64,000 nucleotides of DNA, taken from NCBI RefSeq assembly GCF_027595985.1, contig NC_073305.1:104343535-104407534 (forward strand), written 5' to 3'. Origin of the DNA: Sorex araneus. Lineage: Eukaryota; Chordata; Mammalia; Eulipotyphla; Soricidae. The translations under genes were made by a program, and so were the position numbers. Below, piece after piece: positions 12,097 through 23,400 of the stretch. Positions within the stretch are counted from its first letter, which is position 1. Each line of letters opens with the position of its first letter. The notes beneath the pieces are model-generated. The model saw only the letters and a program-made list of their open reading frames with translations, was not told where the DNA came from and did no database searches.

Positions 12097-12512
12097 ATTT
12101 ATATTTCCTTTTTTCTTCCCCTTTTTATTGATTCACCATGAGCTACAGTAACAAATCTTTCATGTTTGAGCTTGGATCATACAATCACCAAACACCCATT
12201 CCTTCACCAGTGCACGTTTTCCACCATCAAAATCCCCAGTATCTTTCTCTCCCCCCCATCTCACACTTACCCCTGCCTGTGTGGCAGACACTTTGCACAA
12301 TACTCTCTTTCTCTACTTTGGTTACCTTCGATTTCGAGACCAGTTTCACCACCACTCAGAGGTATGGCACCTGCCCCCATCTGGAGTGGCCTGGCGAAAG
12401 TGGCCTATTGCAAAGTCCAGATGCAGCAAGTTGCTCAGGTCTGAGATTCATTTGTGTGTCTCTGGCTCATGGTCGTGTGTGGGCATCATCTCAGAGTGAA
12501 GATTTATATTTC
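12097..12512 (-). mobile_element. 5'-truncated L1 3' end
   Basis: An antisense L1 3' UTR (about 12108-12501), with atttatatttc at both 12097-12107 and 12502-12512 as the probable TSD. The plus strand has 'attgattcaccatgagctac', 'cacccattccttcaccagtg' and the inner segment 'cacctgcccccatctggagt' typical of the longer L1 3' UTR here. Confidence 0.85.
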
Positions 12513-12931
12513 AACAAATTGTATTCCAAGTTGATGCTTTACGTAGACTTAGACCCGCATAAAAACTGCCTAGTGGTATTTACTTGAATGAAAATTTAAA
12601 GACTAATATTAAAAAAATATCTAAACATTACTGACTTTTAAGAATGAAAATACTGGTCTTGTGAGGCTCTGATTTGGCCCCTCAGCACTGGCAGGTGTGG
12701 CCCCTAGGCACTGCAACAGTAAGAAGAATGGGAAGCCAGAATAGAAAACTTTCTTGGACATACATTTGTTCTAATATTTTGGTATCATCATTTTTTTGTC
12801 TTTAATATTTTAAAGGTAACACCTAGCAATAAGAGGTTGGAACTATTGGCCAAAACGATTTATGTTTGCTAGGTTTCCAGATTTTGTTAGTCGTGATTTG
12901 GAAAATGGTTTTGTTCATTGAATTTACTCAC

Positions 12932-13079
12932 CATGAGATTTTGCTGGTAACTTTTGGTTTCAAAGGGACTGGCAGTCAGGAAATTATTGCCCTGAAATCT
13001 GTTTTGTCAGAGAAATACTCAACTCCACCTTCTTCTCTGTTGGGCCCTCAGGAACATCAATAAATTCTATTTCTTTTTC
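12932..13079 (-). pseudogene. IMPG1: IMPG1 exon, start of SEA domain (frameshifted)
   Basis: Minus-strand acceptor 'tttttctaactcag' precedes GAAAAAG at 13079. The donor CATG|gtgagt ends the exon at 12932. The reading EKEIEFIDVPEGPTEKKVEL then SISLTKQ aligns with the IMPG1 stretch around TEF..VELSVSLVNQ, which opens the SEA domain. The next expected residues (KF) are disrupted: two bases are missing near 12995-12998, and reading continues only in another frame (FQGNNFLTASPF ... SYQQNLM, compare FKAELADSQSPYYQ ... SQLQM). Without that correction a stop follows immediately. Splice sites look usable, so the lesion is in coding sequence only. Confidence 0.75.
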
Positions 13080-13242
13080 CTGAGTTAGAAAAAGGATTAC
13101 TATTAGAAAGTGCCATGAGCAAATGATTCTATTATATAATGTATATTGATATTTCAAGAAATGGATTACGAAATTCAAGTGCTTTTAGGATAAAATTCAT
13201 ATTAACTGGAAGTAGACTCTGAAGTATAGAAGTTCCAATAAA

Positions 13243-13362
13243 TTAACTACTTAGAGGATTAGTGCTGGAACATTATGTAACTGAAACTCAATCATCAACA
13301 GCTTTCTAACTGTGTATCAATTAAAAAAAACTTTAAAAGAAGAAAAAGTTAACTACTTAGAG
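13243..13362 (+). mobile_element. Very short L1 tail with perfect 14-bp TSD
   Basis: Only about 92 bp of L1 3' end (13257-13348: 'ggaacattatgtaactgaaa', 'catcaacagctttctaactg', then A-rich) lies between two exact copies of ttaactacttagag (13243-13256 and 13349-13362). The extreme 5' truncation is typical of aborted target-primed reverse transcription. Confidence 0.92.
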
Positions 13363-14287
13363 TCCTTAATAACACAAACATCTTCTAAAAGCATTTACAT
13401 ATACACATGCACGCATACTTACCTATCTATTGCTGTGTTATCATGATCTAACTTCACAAATATACTTGGATGGGAACTGGAAAAGATAGAATAAACTATA
13501 ATTGTTGGGATATTATTTAATATATTTTAGAGAATAATCCATGTCTTTTTAATAATAACAAATGTGTGCATACATTTATAATGAACCAGTTAGAAAACAC
13601 CGCAAAGTTAAGAGGGGGTTTTGAAACTCCTTTTAGAAATAGCATCGTGTTTTATCCCCTCAAAAATGTTGCTAAAAATAGAAGCAATAATTCTGAAGAT
13701 ATATATATATATATATATATATAGACTTCTATCATCTATTGTTTTTAATCTCTGGTCTTGGATCAACAGTAGTTCTTCCTGAACTCACACAGGCTCTTAG
13801 GGCAGAATCAGTCTAGAACTGAGTTTCAAACTTGAGATTTTACAGGTTGTCAGCCTTTTGAGTTTTGCACAGCCTTATCAAAAGAATAAAGCATATATCT
13901 GTGGAAAGCACAGGAAAGCAATATACCCTGACAATGTATATTGTCTCTTACAGTGAAATTAGAGTTGTGGAAGCTGAAAGAAGTTAACAACCAATGGAGA
14001 ATGCAAAGGACGTATTTGCATGGTAGATGAAGTAACTTCTAATATTTGATGACATCCCCATCTTCCAAAGATAGTAGGTAGCAGAATATCATCTATGTTT
14101 AATATGGTACAGAGAGCATGTAGATTCATACTCACATGGACTCTGATGTTTAACGAAAACATGTTCATTAATTCATTTTAAAAAAGTACAGTGTCTGTAT
14201 AGCATCTATATGGATAGACTATGATAGGGCTAATAGTTATAGTATAACATAAGATAAAGTTCTCTAGAAATTTACTATTTCTTATTT
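13363..14287. other. Intronic DNA with an (AT)n tract
   Basis: No gene is seen. A perfect (AT)n microsatellite lies at 13699-13723. Confidence 0.5.
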
Positions 14288-14383
14288 TTTTTTTTAAATT
14301 TTGAAGTGCTGGGAATTTAAACCAGGGCTTTATACCCACATGGAGGGCAAATGTTCTACCACTGACCTGCATTCTGACCCTAG
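14288..14383 (-). mobile_element. Old tRNA-derived SINE fragment
   Basis: The minus strand reads 'gcaggtcagtggtagaacat', a tRNA-like A box, then a degenerate B box 'ggtttaaattcccagcact' and an A-rich tail. It resembles a generic tRNA-Ala-type head rather than the abundant young shrew SINE, so it is older or another family. Confidence 0.55.
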
Positions 14384-14827
14384 AAATTTAGCATTTTGTT
14401 GAGAGGATTGAATTTCATATTAAACACTTAAGTAAATTCTTTGGATAATCTAGTGAGAAATCACCTAAGTTTTTTTAAGTACAAAATTAGATTTATAGAT
14501 CCCTTAACAATACCTTTAGTGAACCTCTGATTACCTATAGAATAAAATTCAGAGTTTCCCCTCTCAAGTTTCCATAGACTGATACTAATATGAACAATTT
14601 CAGCCTGTCTTACTTCCCATCTGACCACCAGCCTATTCTCTTCACTATTGCTGTGACTTATGCACATCACTGATGCTGAAACCCTGAGTTAGAGACCCAT
14701 CTAACTGCTGTCCATGTCCACGTCCAGGAGTAACACATAACCCATATGCATGCATGCGTGAAATACCCCTTAAATAACTTACTGAAAATGTTCCTGTTTC
14801 ATTATTTTTTCAAGTCTTTGGAGAAAG

Positions 14828-15050
14828 AGGGCACAGGCATTGCATGTGCTAGACCTCATTTAGGCGATTCCTAATAACATATGCCCCTTAGAACTACTGG
14901 ATGTTGCCCTGGTAAACTCTTGAACACTGCTGGATGTTCCAGGGGTCCTTACCACTCAGGGTCTGAACACCATTGCATTCTCAGATCCTTGCTGAGTGAA
15001 CACCTAAGTCAGTTGAGAATTGCCAGGTTCCATAAGCACTGCTGGGGAGA
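14828..15050 (+). mobile_element. Possible old SINE remnant
   Basis: Fragments such as 'aggcattgcatgtgctagac', 'cactgctggatgttccaggg' and 'taagcactgctggggagaca' recall older tRNA-SINE bodies of Eulipotyphla. No clear tail or TSD is visible. Confidence 0.3.
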
Positions 15051-15289
15051 CACCTCCATTTTAAAAACTATATTGTAGCCTCTGACCAACTAGGTTAAAT
15101 TTTTTTTTTTCCTCTCCAAAACCTTGTGGCATCAAACAGCATTGAAATTACTCAATTTGTACCTATGTTTTACTCACCTAGAGTATTCTTTTTCTGCTAA
15201 TCTAGTGTCACCACATATAATCTCCGAATATATTATACTTCTTATACTTTATAGAATTTTCCAAAACAAAAATTGTGAATCTATTTATG

Positions 15290-15545
15290 CACAGAAGTCT
15301 CAGTGGATATATGTAACTAGAGATCACATTCTTTCCAAACTGTACCAGCCTATCTTTTTGTCCCAGTCTAGACATTTGTCATCTTCAATTATAGCACTTG
15401 AACAAGTTGTGCATTTTCCTTTTCATTTTAAATTCTTTGAAGGGAGAAATTGTTGTGTTTATCTTTCTAATCCACAGAGCCTAGTTCAATGTGTGCAGCA
15501 TCAGTGGATCTGAGGAAAATGTTTGTTGAATGAATAAATAAGCAT
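15290..15545 (+). mobile_element. Ancient L2 LINE 3' end
   Basis: The motif order 'ttctttgaagggagaaattg', 'gtttatctttctaatccaca', 'gagcctagttcaatgtgtgc' and 'atgtttgttgaatgaataaa' is the L2 3' terminus. The 129-codon plus ORF that overlaps it is incidental. Confidence 0.65.
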
Positions 15546-15861
15546 ACATACAGGTTGTAAAAAGATGTTAAAGTGAGGGGACAATGAATGGAATGGAATG
15601 TTCAGGGGATATTGTCTATGGAAGAAGGGGCTTAGATTTGGAAGGTGATGGGATATAGACAATGTGAGAAATGAAAGAGGGCTGACTAAAGTTGTCTTAG
15701 AAGTTTTATGGTGACTATATATTTATTCTCAATATTCCCCCCCTTCAACACTTTTCTCTTTTGAAAGAAGAATGCTGAGCAAGATAACCATTTAAATTAC
15801 ATGTTCATTGCAGTAGTCACACAAAATCTGTAGTCACCTGGCCAACAGATCAAAGAGAATG

Positions 15862-16065
15862 ACCAGCAGAGTTCTTTATTTTTTTTTCTTTTTGGGTCAC
15901 ACCCAGCGATGCACAGGGATTACTCCTGGCTCTGCACTCAGGAATTACTCCTCGCGGTGCTCAGGGGACCATATGGGATGCTGGGAATTGAACCCGAGTT
16001 GGCCGAGTGCAAGGCAAATGCCCTACCCGCTGTGCTATTGCTCCAGCCCAACCAGCACAGTTCTT
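15862..16065 (-). mobile_element. Short A-tailed SINE with TSD
   Basis: A full short SINE (about 15877-16050) with accagcagagttctt at 15862-15876 and accagcacagttctt at 16051-16065 (one mismatch). Its minus-strand head is 'gctggagcaatagcacagcg' followed by 'gggtagggcatttgcc'. Confidence 0.9.
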
Positions 16066-16990
16066 GTCTCAGATATTTTTATATAGGCCTGTCGAGAATA
16101 TGTCCCATTTTCCCTTGCTGCTTTGACTTGTATCTTGGATAAAGGTTTGGGAAGACCAAAGGGCTAGAGAGTCTCTGAGACCACCTGGAAGGTGGATGAG
16201 TGTCAATGTTAGTATGATCCAGATTCTGACTTTGACCCTTATACTACTGCCCCCTTTTACACTGCTCCCTCCTTCTGCTGCCCCCCCCCCCCATTACCAC
16301 TCAGAAGGAAAGAGGATGATGGTGTTTACCTTTATATTGAATCTAAGCTTAAATTTCTTTGTGGAGGGGTGGGGGTTTAAAAAATTAAAAAAATTAACAA
16401 TAAATTCTGTAGCAACACTTTTAACCTACATGACTTTTCATTAAAATAGAGAGGGTCAATGCTTCTTTTTTGCCTGCAACATGCTTCTTATTTTCTGCCA
16501 TTTGGCATGTAAAATTTCAGTCTTTTCAATATTTAGTTTGGTCTAATCATGGTGGGCATGACTGAGAACAAAGCCAATATTCTGTTGTCAACAAGATGTA
16601 CTTGAGTGCAGAAAAAAGGCACTAATTGATAGATTTATTTATTAATTCATTTCATTCATTCTAATGCCTGTGGAACAGAGAGTTTATACAGGTTTCTATT
16701 AGGTATATAATGTTTTTAGAGAAAACAGGCCTCTTCCTTTCTTCTTCTTATTAAGAAAGTTTATAAGTTTATAATTAAGCTGTTTATTACAATTCCTCCT
16801 TCTATTATCCTAGTTTTCAATCTATTTTTACTCCCTAAAGCCAAGAAAGAAGTGAGACTACTGAGTAGAATAATGTTATTGTAAAAATTATAGCATAATA
16901 CTATTAAATGACTTGTGCATAAAGTCTGTTTTCCTATTTTACTAATCAACACACACAGAAAAAGTACAATGACTTGCAGAAAATTTTATT
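16066..16990. other. Intronic DNA
   Basis: No gene or young repeat. A short poly-C run lies near 16280. Confidence 0.45.
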
Positions 16991-16991
16991 C

Positions 16992-17029
16992 TTGTAGACA
17001 TCTCAGTGTCATTGAAGAGTGTGTCAGTT

Positions 17030-17068
<39 letters not shown>

Positions 17069-17089
17069 TGAGTGAGACACTGGCAACAT
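16992..17089 (-). pseudogene. IMPG1: IMPG1 exon invaded by a (CA)16 microsatellite
   Basis: On the minus strand the acceptor 'tttccacag' is followed by codons for DVASVSL (IMPG1: DVANVSL). A pure (CA)16 run then reads as alternating His-Thr. After it comes TDTLFNDTEMST, matching the IMPG1 stretch TLNDTKMPTT just before the SEA-domain exon. The microsatellite stands where the family has about a dozen ordinary residues. At the expected exon end (...ATGTCTACA) the next bases are agaataaa, so no GT donor is visible. The exon lies between the 29209 and 13079 exons, in order. The right end is set by homology. Identity rests on short matches at both ends plus position. Confidence 0.6.
17031..17062. 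repeat. (GT)16 microsatellite inside IMPG1 exon
   Basis: Sixteen uninterrupted GT units on the plus strand ((CA)16 on the gene strand). Confidence 0.97.
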
Positions 17090-17275
17090 CTGTGGAAATT
17101 TAAAAAATTACAGGCACAAAAATGAGATGTGAATTTCTATCAGAACGAAGTTAAAATCTTAAGCTTTATCCATCATTCTTGAATTTATAATCATTGCATT
17201 CATTTTGAACTCATTTCCCGCCCCCCCTCCCCCAAGATCACAAAACTAAGTTCTTGGACAAACGTAATAACTCTT

Positions 17276-17857
17276 AAACCAAGTGATACTTTTTGTGTCA
17301 TGTTAAGTGAAATTAGTCAGAAAGAGAGTGACAGACATAGAATGACTGCACTCATTTGTGGAATATAAAGCAACATAATGGGAGACTAACACCCAAGGAT
17401 AGTAGAGATAAGAAAGTTGGCCATGGGCCATACATGGCAAGAGTGGGGGAGGGAGGGAGGAGGCAGATGAGATAGAGAAGAGATCATTAAGCAAAGGATG
17501 CCTGGAGGGCTCTCTCAGGACAGGAGATTCGTACTGAAAGTAGACTTTAGACCAAATAGGATGACCACTTAATAGTTCTATTGCAAACCATAAAACCCAA
17601 AAGGAGAGAGGGAATGAAAAGGTTGTGCCTGCCACAGAGGCAGGAGTGGGGGTGTAGGTGTGGTGGTGGCAGGAGGGATACTGGGAACATTGGTGGTGGA
17701 GAATGAGCACTGGTGCAGGCATGAGTACTTGACCATTGTATGACTGAAATGTAATCATGAAGGTGTGTAAGTCTGTAATTGTATCCCAGGTGTTTCATGA
17801 AAAAATTTTAAAAAAGTAAAATTTCTTTCTACAAAACAAACAAAACTAACTGATACT
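17276..17857 (+). mobile_element. 5'-truncated L1 3' end with TSD
   Basis: Sense L1 from the ORF2 end into the 3' UTR and A-rich tail (about 17291-17842). It is flanked by aaaccaagtgatact (17276-17290) and aaactaactgatact (17843-17857), a TSD with two mismatches. It contains 'gaaattagtcagaaagagag' and 'ggagaatgagcactggtgca'. Confidence 0.88.
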
Positions 17858-18189
17858 CTTACTGTTTTTCTTATACTTCCTTTTACCAACTCAAGTTTGT
17901 CGCCACCCTAGATGTGTTGAATGATCTTCCTTGATGAGATATGGTTTATTATTCTCTTTATGTATATACAATGTATGCAGAGAGGTATCATCTGACATTT
18001 GCAATTACAATTGCCTTCACATTATAGGATAATGAATGATTCAATTTTACATTTATTCATGTTATATTTTTCAAATTTTATACAATATCCTTAAATGATT
18101 TTATAAGATTAGATAATGTCCTTTTTGAGAAAGTACATTATAAGTGCTGTCAACTTTAAGAACTGCATATTTTTATTTATAGTCATAGT

Positions 18190-18755
18190 AATATAGGCAG
18201 GTAGATAGGGAAAGACCCTTGGCAATGAAACTTAGATTAACAAAGTCTCCAGGAAGGAGAATCTTGAGACTGACTCACCCAGTGGATACAGAAAACAGAC
18301 CTGATAAGACCTTGAGGAGGTTGGACCTCTCTCCATGAAGTTCCTCGAATTCCGTGGACCTCTCCCTTAATCTGATTAAAATGTGATCCAGCCTAAAGAA
18401 GATCCAGCCTTAGCAACGGACTTCTACCTGGGAAGAAGCCCCACGTGGGGGCAGATTGAAGACACCTTGAACAAAGGAAGTGCGCGCATATGCTGCTTGA
18501 GTCCATGTGCTGCTTGTGCCCACGTGGCCGAGCACATGTGGTGCCCGAGCACATGTGTCACCCACATCTTCCCCCTTGAGATGTGTATTTTCATGCTTTC
18601 ATGTCCAGTGCTAGAATGTGTGTAGAGCTCTCTCCATCCTCGGATGAGCCCACGTTCTTTCTAGAGCGTGTTACTCCTGCTGTTTTTCTTTTCCACTTAT
18701 CCCTTCCTCCTTCCCTAAAACCCTCTAAAATAAAATCTGTTATTTCAAAAAAAAA
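18190..18755 (+). other. LTR-like or unclassified repeat
   Basis: A moderately GC-rich block with CpGs in an AT-rich setting. It holds 'ccttagcaacgg', a C/T-rich run (cttatcccttcctccttccc), and AATAAA about 15 nt before a run of A. This architecture resembles an old LTR with its polyadenylation site, or a processed repeat. No matching second LTR, primer-binding site or short flanking duplication was found. Confidence 0.3.
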
Positions 18756-18802
18756 TTCAATATACACACATAAAAAAAAACTGCATTTTTTTTTTTAGGC
18801 CT

Positions 18803-18981
18803 CATAAATAGTACAGCTGGCAGGGCATTTGCCTTGCACATGTCTGACCTGGGTTTGATCCCTAGCATCCTATATGTCCCCTGATTACCATCAGGAGTAA
18901 TTCCTGAGTCCAGAGCCAAAAGTAATCTCTGAATACTGCTCGGTGTGAACTCAAAACCAAAAAAAACAACAGCAAACAAAA
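18803..18981 (+). mobile_element. Short A-tailed SINE
   Basis: Sense copy: degenerate head 'aaatagtacagctggcaggg', B-box region 'gacctgggtttgatcc', body 'cagcatcctatatgtcccct', and an A-rich tail. Confidence 0.85.
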
Positions 18982-18993
18982 AACCGAAACGCC

Positions 18994-19448
18994 TGTTTTT
19001 TTTTTTTTTTCAGGGGCTTCCCAAGTTATGTTCAGGAGATCCAGGACCCCACCAGTGGTTCTGGCCACTGGGTCAGGGATTCAATGCTATGGCCCAGTGA
19101 TGAGATGCTGCTCAGATTTTGCAGTGCCAGGGATTACCTGGATTACCCTGGCAGTGCTGAGAACTTCTAGGGCTATACCTGGTAGAATTTAGGGGTGCCA
19201 CAGGGCTACATCTGTTGATGTTAGGGAGTGATATGGTGCCAAAGATTGAACCCTTAGGCACGCAATCAACCAGTATGCTATCTCCCCATTTCAAGAATTG
19301 TTCTTTTTATTTTTAGTTTTTGGGCCATGTCCAGTTTGCTCAGGGTTTATTCCTGATTCTGTGTTCAAGTATAACTTTTGGAGGTGTTTGGGTGACCATG
19401 CATGGTGCTGGGGAGCAAACGTGGGTCAGTCATATGTAAGGTGAGTGA
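18994..19448 (-). mobile_element. Two older antisense SINE copies
   Basis: About 18994-19290 begins with a long poly-T and ends with a degenerate head ('aaccagtatgctatctcccc'). A second begins 'tttttgggccatgtccagtt' at about 19315 and runs to about 19440. Both are diverged. A young SINE follows directly. Confidence 0.6.
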
Positions 19449-19451
19449 CGG

Positions 19452-19695
19452 CTGAAGCAATAGCACAGTGGGTAGGGCATTTGCCTTGCACATAGCTGAC
19501 CTGGGTTCGATTCCTCTTCCTCTCTTGGAGAGCCCGGCAAGCTACCAGGAGTATCCCGCCCGCATGGCAGAGTCTGACAAGCTACCCGTGGCATATTCAA
19601 TATGCCAAACAGTAACAAGTCTCACAATGGAGACGTTACTGGTGCCTGCTCGAGGAAATCGACCAATGGGATGACAGTGATACAGTGATAGTGAT
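19452..19695 (+). mobile_element. Long RTE-tailed SINE
   Basis: tRNA-like head (ctgaagcaatagcacagtgg ... ggttcgattcc), body 'gagagcccggcaagctacca', then 'ggcaaa'-type purine linker 'aacagtaacaagtctcacaa', RTE-derived tail 'gagacgttactggtgcctgc' and terminal tgaca/gtgata repeats. Confidence 0.92.
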
Positions 19696-19724
19696 TTCTC
19701 CGGTTCCAAGAATTGTCCTTTAGA

Positions 19725-19996
19725 GGGTCATACAGAGAGTGATCTCTCTCTTACATATGGAATATAAAGAAACATAATATGGAAATAAACATAGTATGGG
19801 AATAAGAAATGCCCAAAAGCAACTGAGTCTGAAAACTGGTCTTCTGTTGTAAACTTGAGAATGGGAGGTTGGGGGAGACCACGGACACTGGGACAGTGGT
19901 GGGGGAAAATGATAAACGGTGTGGTGTGGTACTGGAATGTTTAATGTATGAAACACCTCTGGGAAAAGTTTTGTAAACTACAATGCCTAAAGTTTA
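19725..19996 (+). mobile_element. Older L1 3' end, target of the full-length L1
   Basis: Sense L1-like 3' UTR ending 'gtaaactacaatgcctaaag'. Its tail is split by the full-length antisense L1 and resumes after 25815 with taaataaaaataag. The duplicated 17 bp lie at its 3' end. Confidence 0.65.
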
Positions 19997-20470
19997 TTTA
20001 TTTATTTATTTATTTATTTTTAATTGAATTACCATGTGGAAAGTTACAAAGCTTGCAGGCTTAAGTCTCAGTTACACAATGCTTGAATACCCATCCATTC
20101 ACCAGTGCACATATTCCACCACCAAGAACCACAGTAAAACTTCCCCCCAACCCCCTGTCCCCCAGCCCCCCACCCTGCCTGTGTAGCTGATAAATTTCAC
20201 TTTAATTTCTCTTTACTTTGATTACATTCACTATTTCAACAAAAAACTCACTATTATTGCTTGGAGTTTTCCCCCCAAAAGTCGGACATGCTGTAAAGGA
20301 AGTATTTGATAATTTGTTTTCCATTGCTGGGAATGAAGAGATATGAGGTCGTGTGGCCACAATAGCAGCTGCAAAGTTTTGGATTTCTGTATTTTAGTAT
20401 TTTAGTAACTAAGTCCAGAGAAATTTCTGCCAGAAGTTGCATCATTGCTAGCTCGTACCTCTCTGCTACT

Positions 20471-23400
20471 TTATATTCCACATATGAGTGCAATCTTTCT
20501 ATGTCTGTCTCTTTCTTTCTGACTCATTTCACTCAACATAATACTTTCCATGTTGATCCACCTATATGCAAATTTCATGACTTCATCTTTTCTAATAGCT
20601 GCATAGTATTCCGTTGTGTAGATGTACCAGAGTTTCTTTAACCAGTCATCTGTTTTGGGGCACTCAGGTTTTTTCCAGATTGTGGCTATTGTAAACAGTG
20701 CTGCAATGAACATAGAAATGCAAATGTCATTTCTACTGTACTTTTTTGCCTCTCCGAGATATATTCCCAGGAGTGGTATTGCTGGGTCAAATGGGAGCTC
20801 AATTTCTAAGTTTTTGAGAATCGTTCATATTGTTTTCCAAAAGGGCTGAATCGGTTGGCATTCCCACCAGCAGTGAAGAAGAGTCCCTTTCTCCCCACAT
20901 ACGTGCCAACACCGGTTGCTTTTGTTTTTTTGCATGTGGGCCAGTCTCTGTGGTGTGAGATGGTATCTCATTGTTGTTTTGATCTGCATCTCCCTGACGA
21001 TTAGTGACGTCAAGCATTTTCTCATGTGTCTCTCAGCCATTTGGATTTTTTCTTTGGGCAAGTTTCTGTTCATTTCATCACCCCATTTTTTGATTGGGTT
21101 GACAGTTTTCTTCTTGTGGAGTTCAACCAGTGCCTTGTATGTCCTTGATATCAAGCCCTTATTGGATGGGATTGGGTAAATATCCTTTCCCATTCTGTAG
21201 GCTGTCTTTGTACTTTAGTCACTATATCTTTTGAGGTGCAGAAGCTTCTTAGTTTAAGGTAGTCCCATTTATTTATCTCTGTTTTCACTTGCTTGGCCAG
21301 TGGCGTATCATCTTTGAAGATACCGTTGGCTAAAATGTCATGGAGGGTTTTGCCGACCTTGTCTTCAACGTACCTTAGGGATTCTGGTCTGATGTTGAGG
21401 TATTTAATCCATTTTGTCTTACTTTTGTACATGGTTATAGGTGGAGATCTGAGTCCATTTTTTTTGCATATAGCTGTCCAGTTTTGCCAGCACAATTTGT
21501 TAAACATGCTTTCCTTGCTCCACTTCACATTTCTCGCTCCCTTATCAAAGATTAGATGGTCATATATTTGGGGTGGTGTGTCAGAATATTGAACCCTGTT
21601 CCATTGGTCTACAGCTCTGCCTTTGTTCCACTACCATGCTGTTTTAATTACTACCACTTTGTAGTAGAGTTTGAAGTTGGGGAGGTTGATTCCTCCCATT
21701 TTCATTTTCCCAAGAATTGATTTAGCTATTCGTGGGTGCTTATTGTTCCATATCAATTTCAGGAGTGCTTGCTCCATTTCTTTGAAGAATGTCAAGGGTA
21801 TCCTTATAGGGATCACATTGAATTTGTACAATGCTTTGGGGAGTATTGCCATTTGATAATATTAATTCTTCCAACCCATGAGCAGGGGATATCTTTCCAT
21901 TTCCTCGTGTCCTCTTTTATTTCCTGAAGTAGCATTTTGTAGTTTTCATTATACAAGTCCTTTACCTCCTTAGTTAAGTTGATTCCGAGGTATTTCATCG
22001 TTTGAGGCACAATTGTGAACGGGATTGCTTTTATCATGTCGCTTTCTTCTCTCTCATTATTTGTATATAGGAAAGCCATGGAGTTTTGGGTGTTGATTTT
22101 ATAGCCTGCAACTTTACTATAAAAGTCTATTGCTTCTAAGAGTTTTTTGGTAGAGGTTTTAGGGTTCTCTAAGTATAGTATCATATCGTCTGCAAATAGT
22201 GAGAGTTTGATTTCTTCCTTTCCTACCTGAATGCCCTTAATACCTTTTTCTCGCCTAACCACTATTGCAAGTACTTCCAGTACTATATTGAACAGGAGTG
22301 GAGAGAGTGGGCATCATTGTCTCGTCCCTGATCTCAGAGGGAAGGCTCTCAGTTTTTCCCCATTGAGGATGCTGTAGGCTTCTAGTAGATGGCTTTGACT
22401 ATATTGAGGAAAGTCCCTTCTATACCCATTTTGTCAAGAGTTTTCATCCTAAATGGGTCCTGGATCTTGTCAAATGCTTTATCTGCATCTATTGATATGA
22501 TCATATGGTTCTTTTCTTTTGTTTATATGATGGATTATGTTGATTCATTTCCAAATGTTAAACCATCATTTCATCCCCGGGATGAATCCCACTTGGTCAT
22601 GGTGTATGATCTTTTTGATGAGTTGTTGAATTCTGTTTGCTAATATTTTGTTGAGAATCTTTGCATCCATGTTCATCAGGGATATTGGCCTGTAGTATTC
22701 TTTTTCTGTGGTGTCTTTGTTTGCTTTTGGTATTAGGGAGATATGAGCCTCATAGGAACTGTTTTAGGAGGGTTTCTGTTTTTTCAATTTCCTGGAAAAG
22801 CTTGAGAAGAACTGGCAACATGTCTTCTTTAAATGTTTGGAAGAATTTGCTAGTGAATCCATCTGGACCTGAGCTTTTGTTTTTGGGAAGACTTTTGAGT
22901 ACAATTTCAATTTCCTTGAAATTAATAGGACTTTGTTCAGCCTTGGGAGATTGTAAGAATCCAGGAATTTATCCATTTCTTCTAGGTTCTCTTGTTTCGT
23001 GGCATACAGCTTTTCAAAGTAGTCTCTGATAATCTTTTGAATTTCTTTGGTTTCTATTGTGTCCCCCTTTTATTTCTGATTCTGTTTATAAGGGTTCTCT
23101 CTCTTTCTTTCTTTGTGAGTCTTGCTAATGGTTTATCAATCTTGTTTACTTTCTCGAAGAACCAGCTCTTGGCTTCATTGATTTTTTGGGTTGGCTTTTG
23201 GATTTCCATGTCGTTGATTTCTGCCCTAAGTTTTATTATTTCTTTTCTTCTGCCTGGTTTGGGCTCATTTTGTTGGTCCTTTTCTAAAATCTTAAGCTGT
23301 GAAGTCAATTTATTTATGTGGGCCCTTTCTTCCTTCCTGAGGAATGCTTGCAGAGCTATAAAATTTCCCCTTAACACGGCTTTAGTTGCGTCCCACAGGT

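Noticed and set aside
15124..15513. 129-codon plus-strand ORF as a gene
   Set aside because: The C-terminal half overlaps an ancient L2 3' end, and no protein family or splice structure is recognisable.
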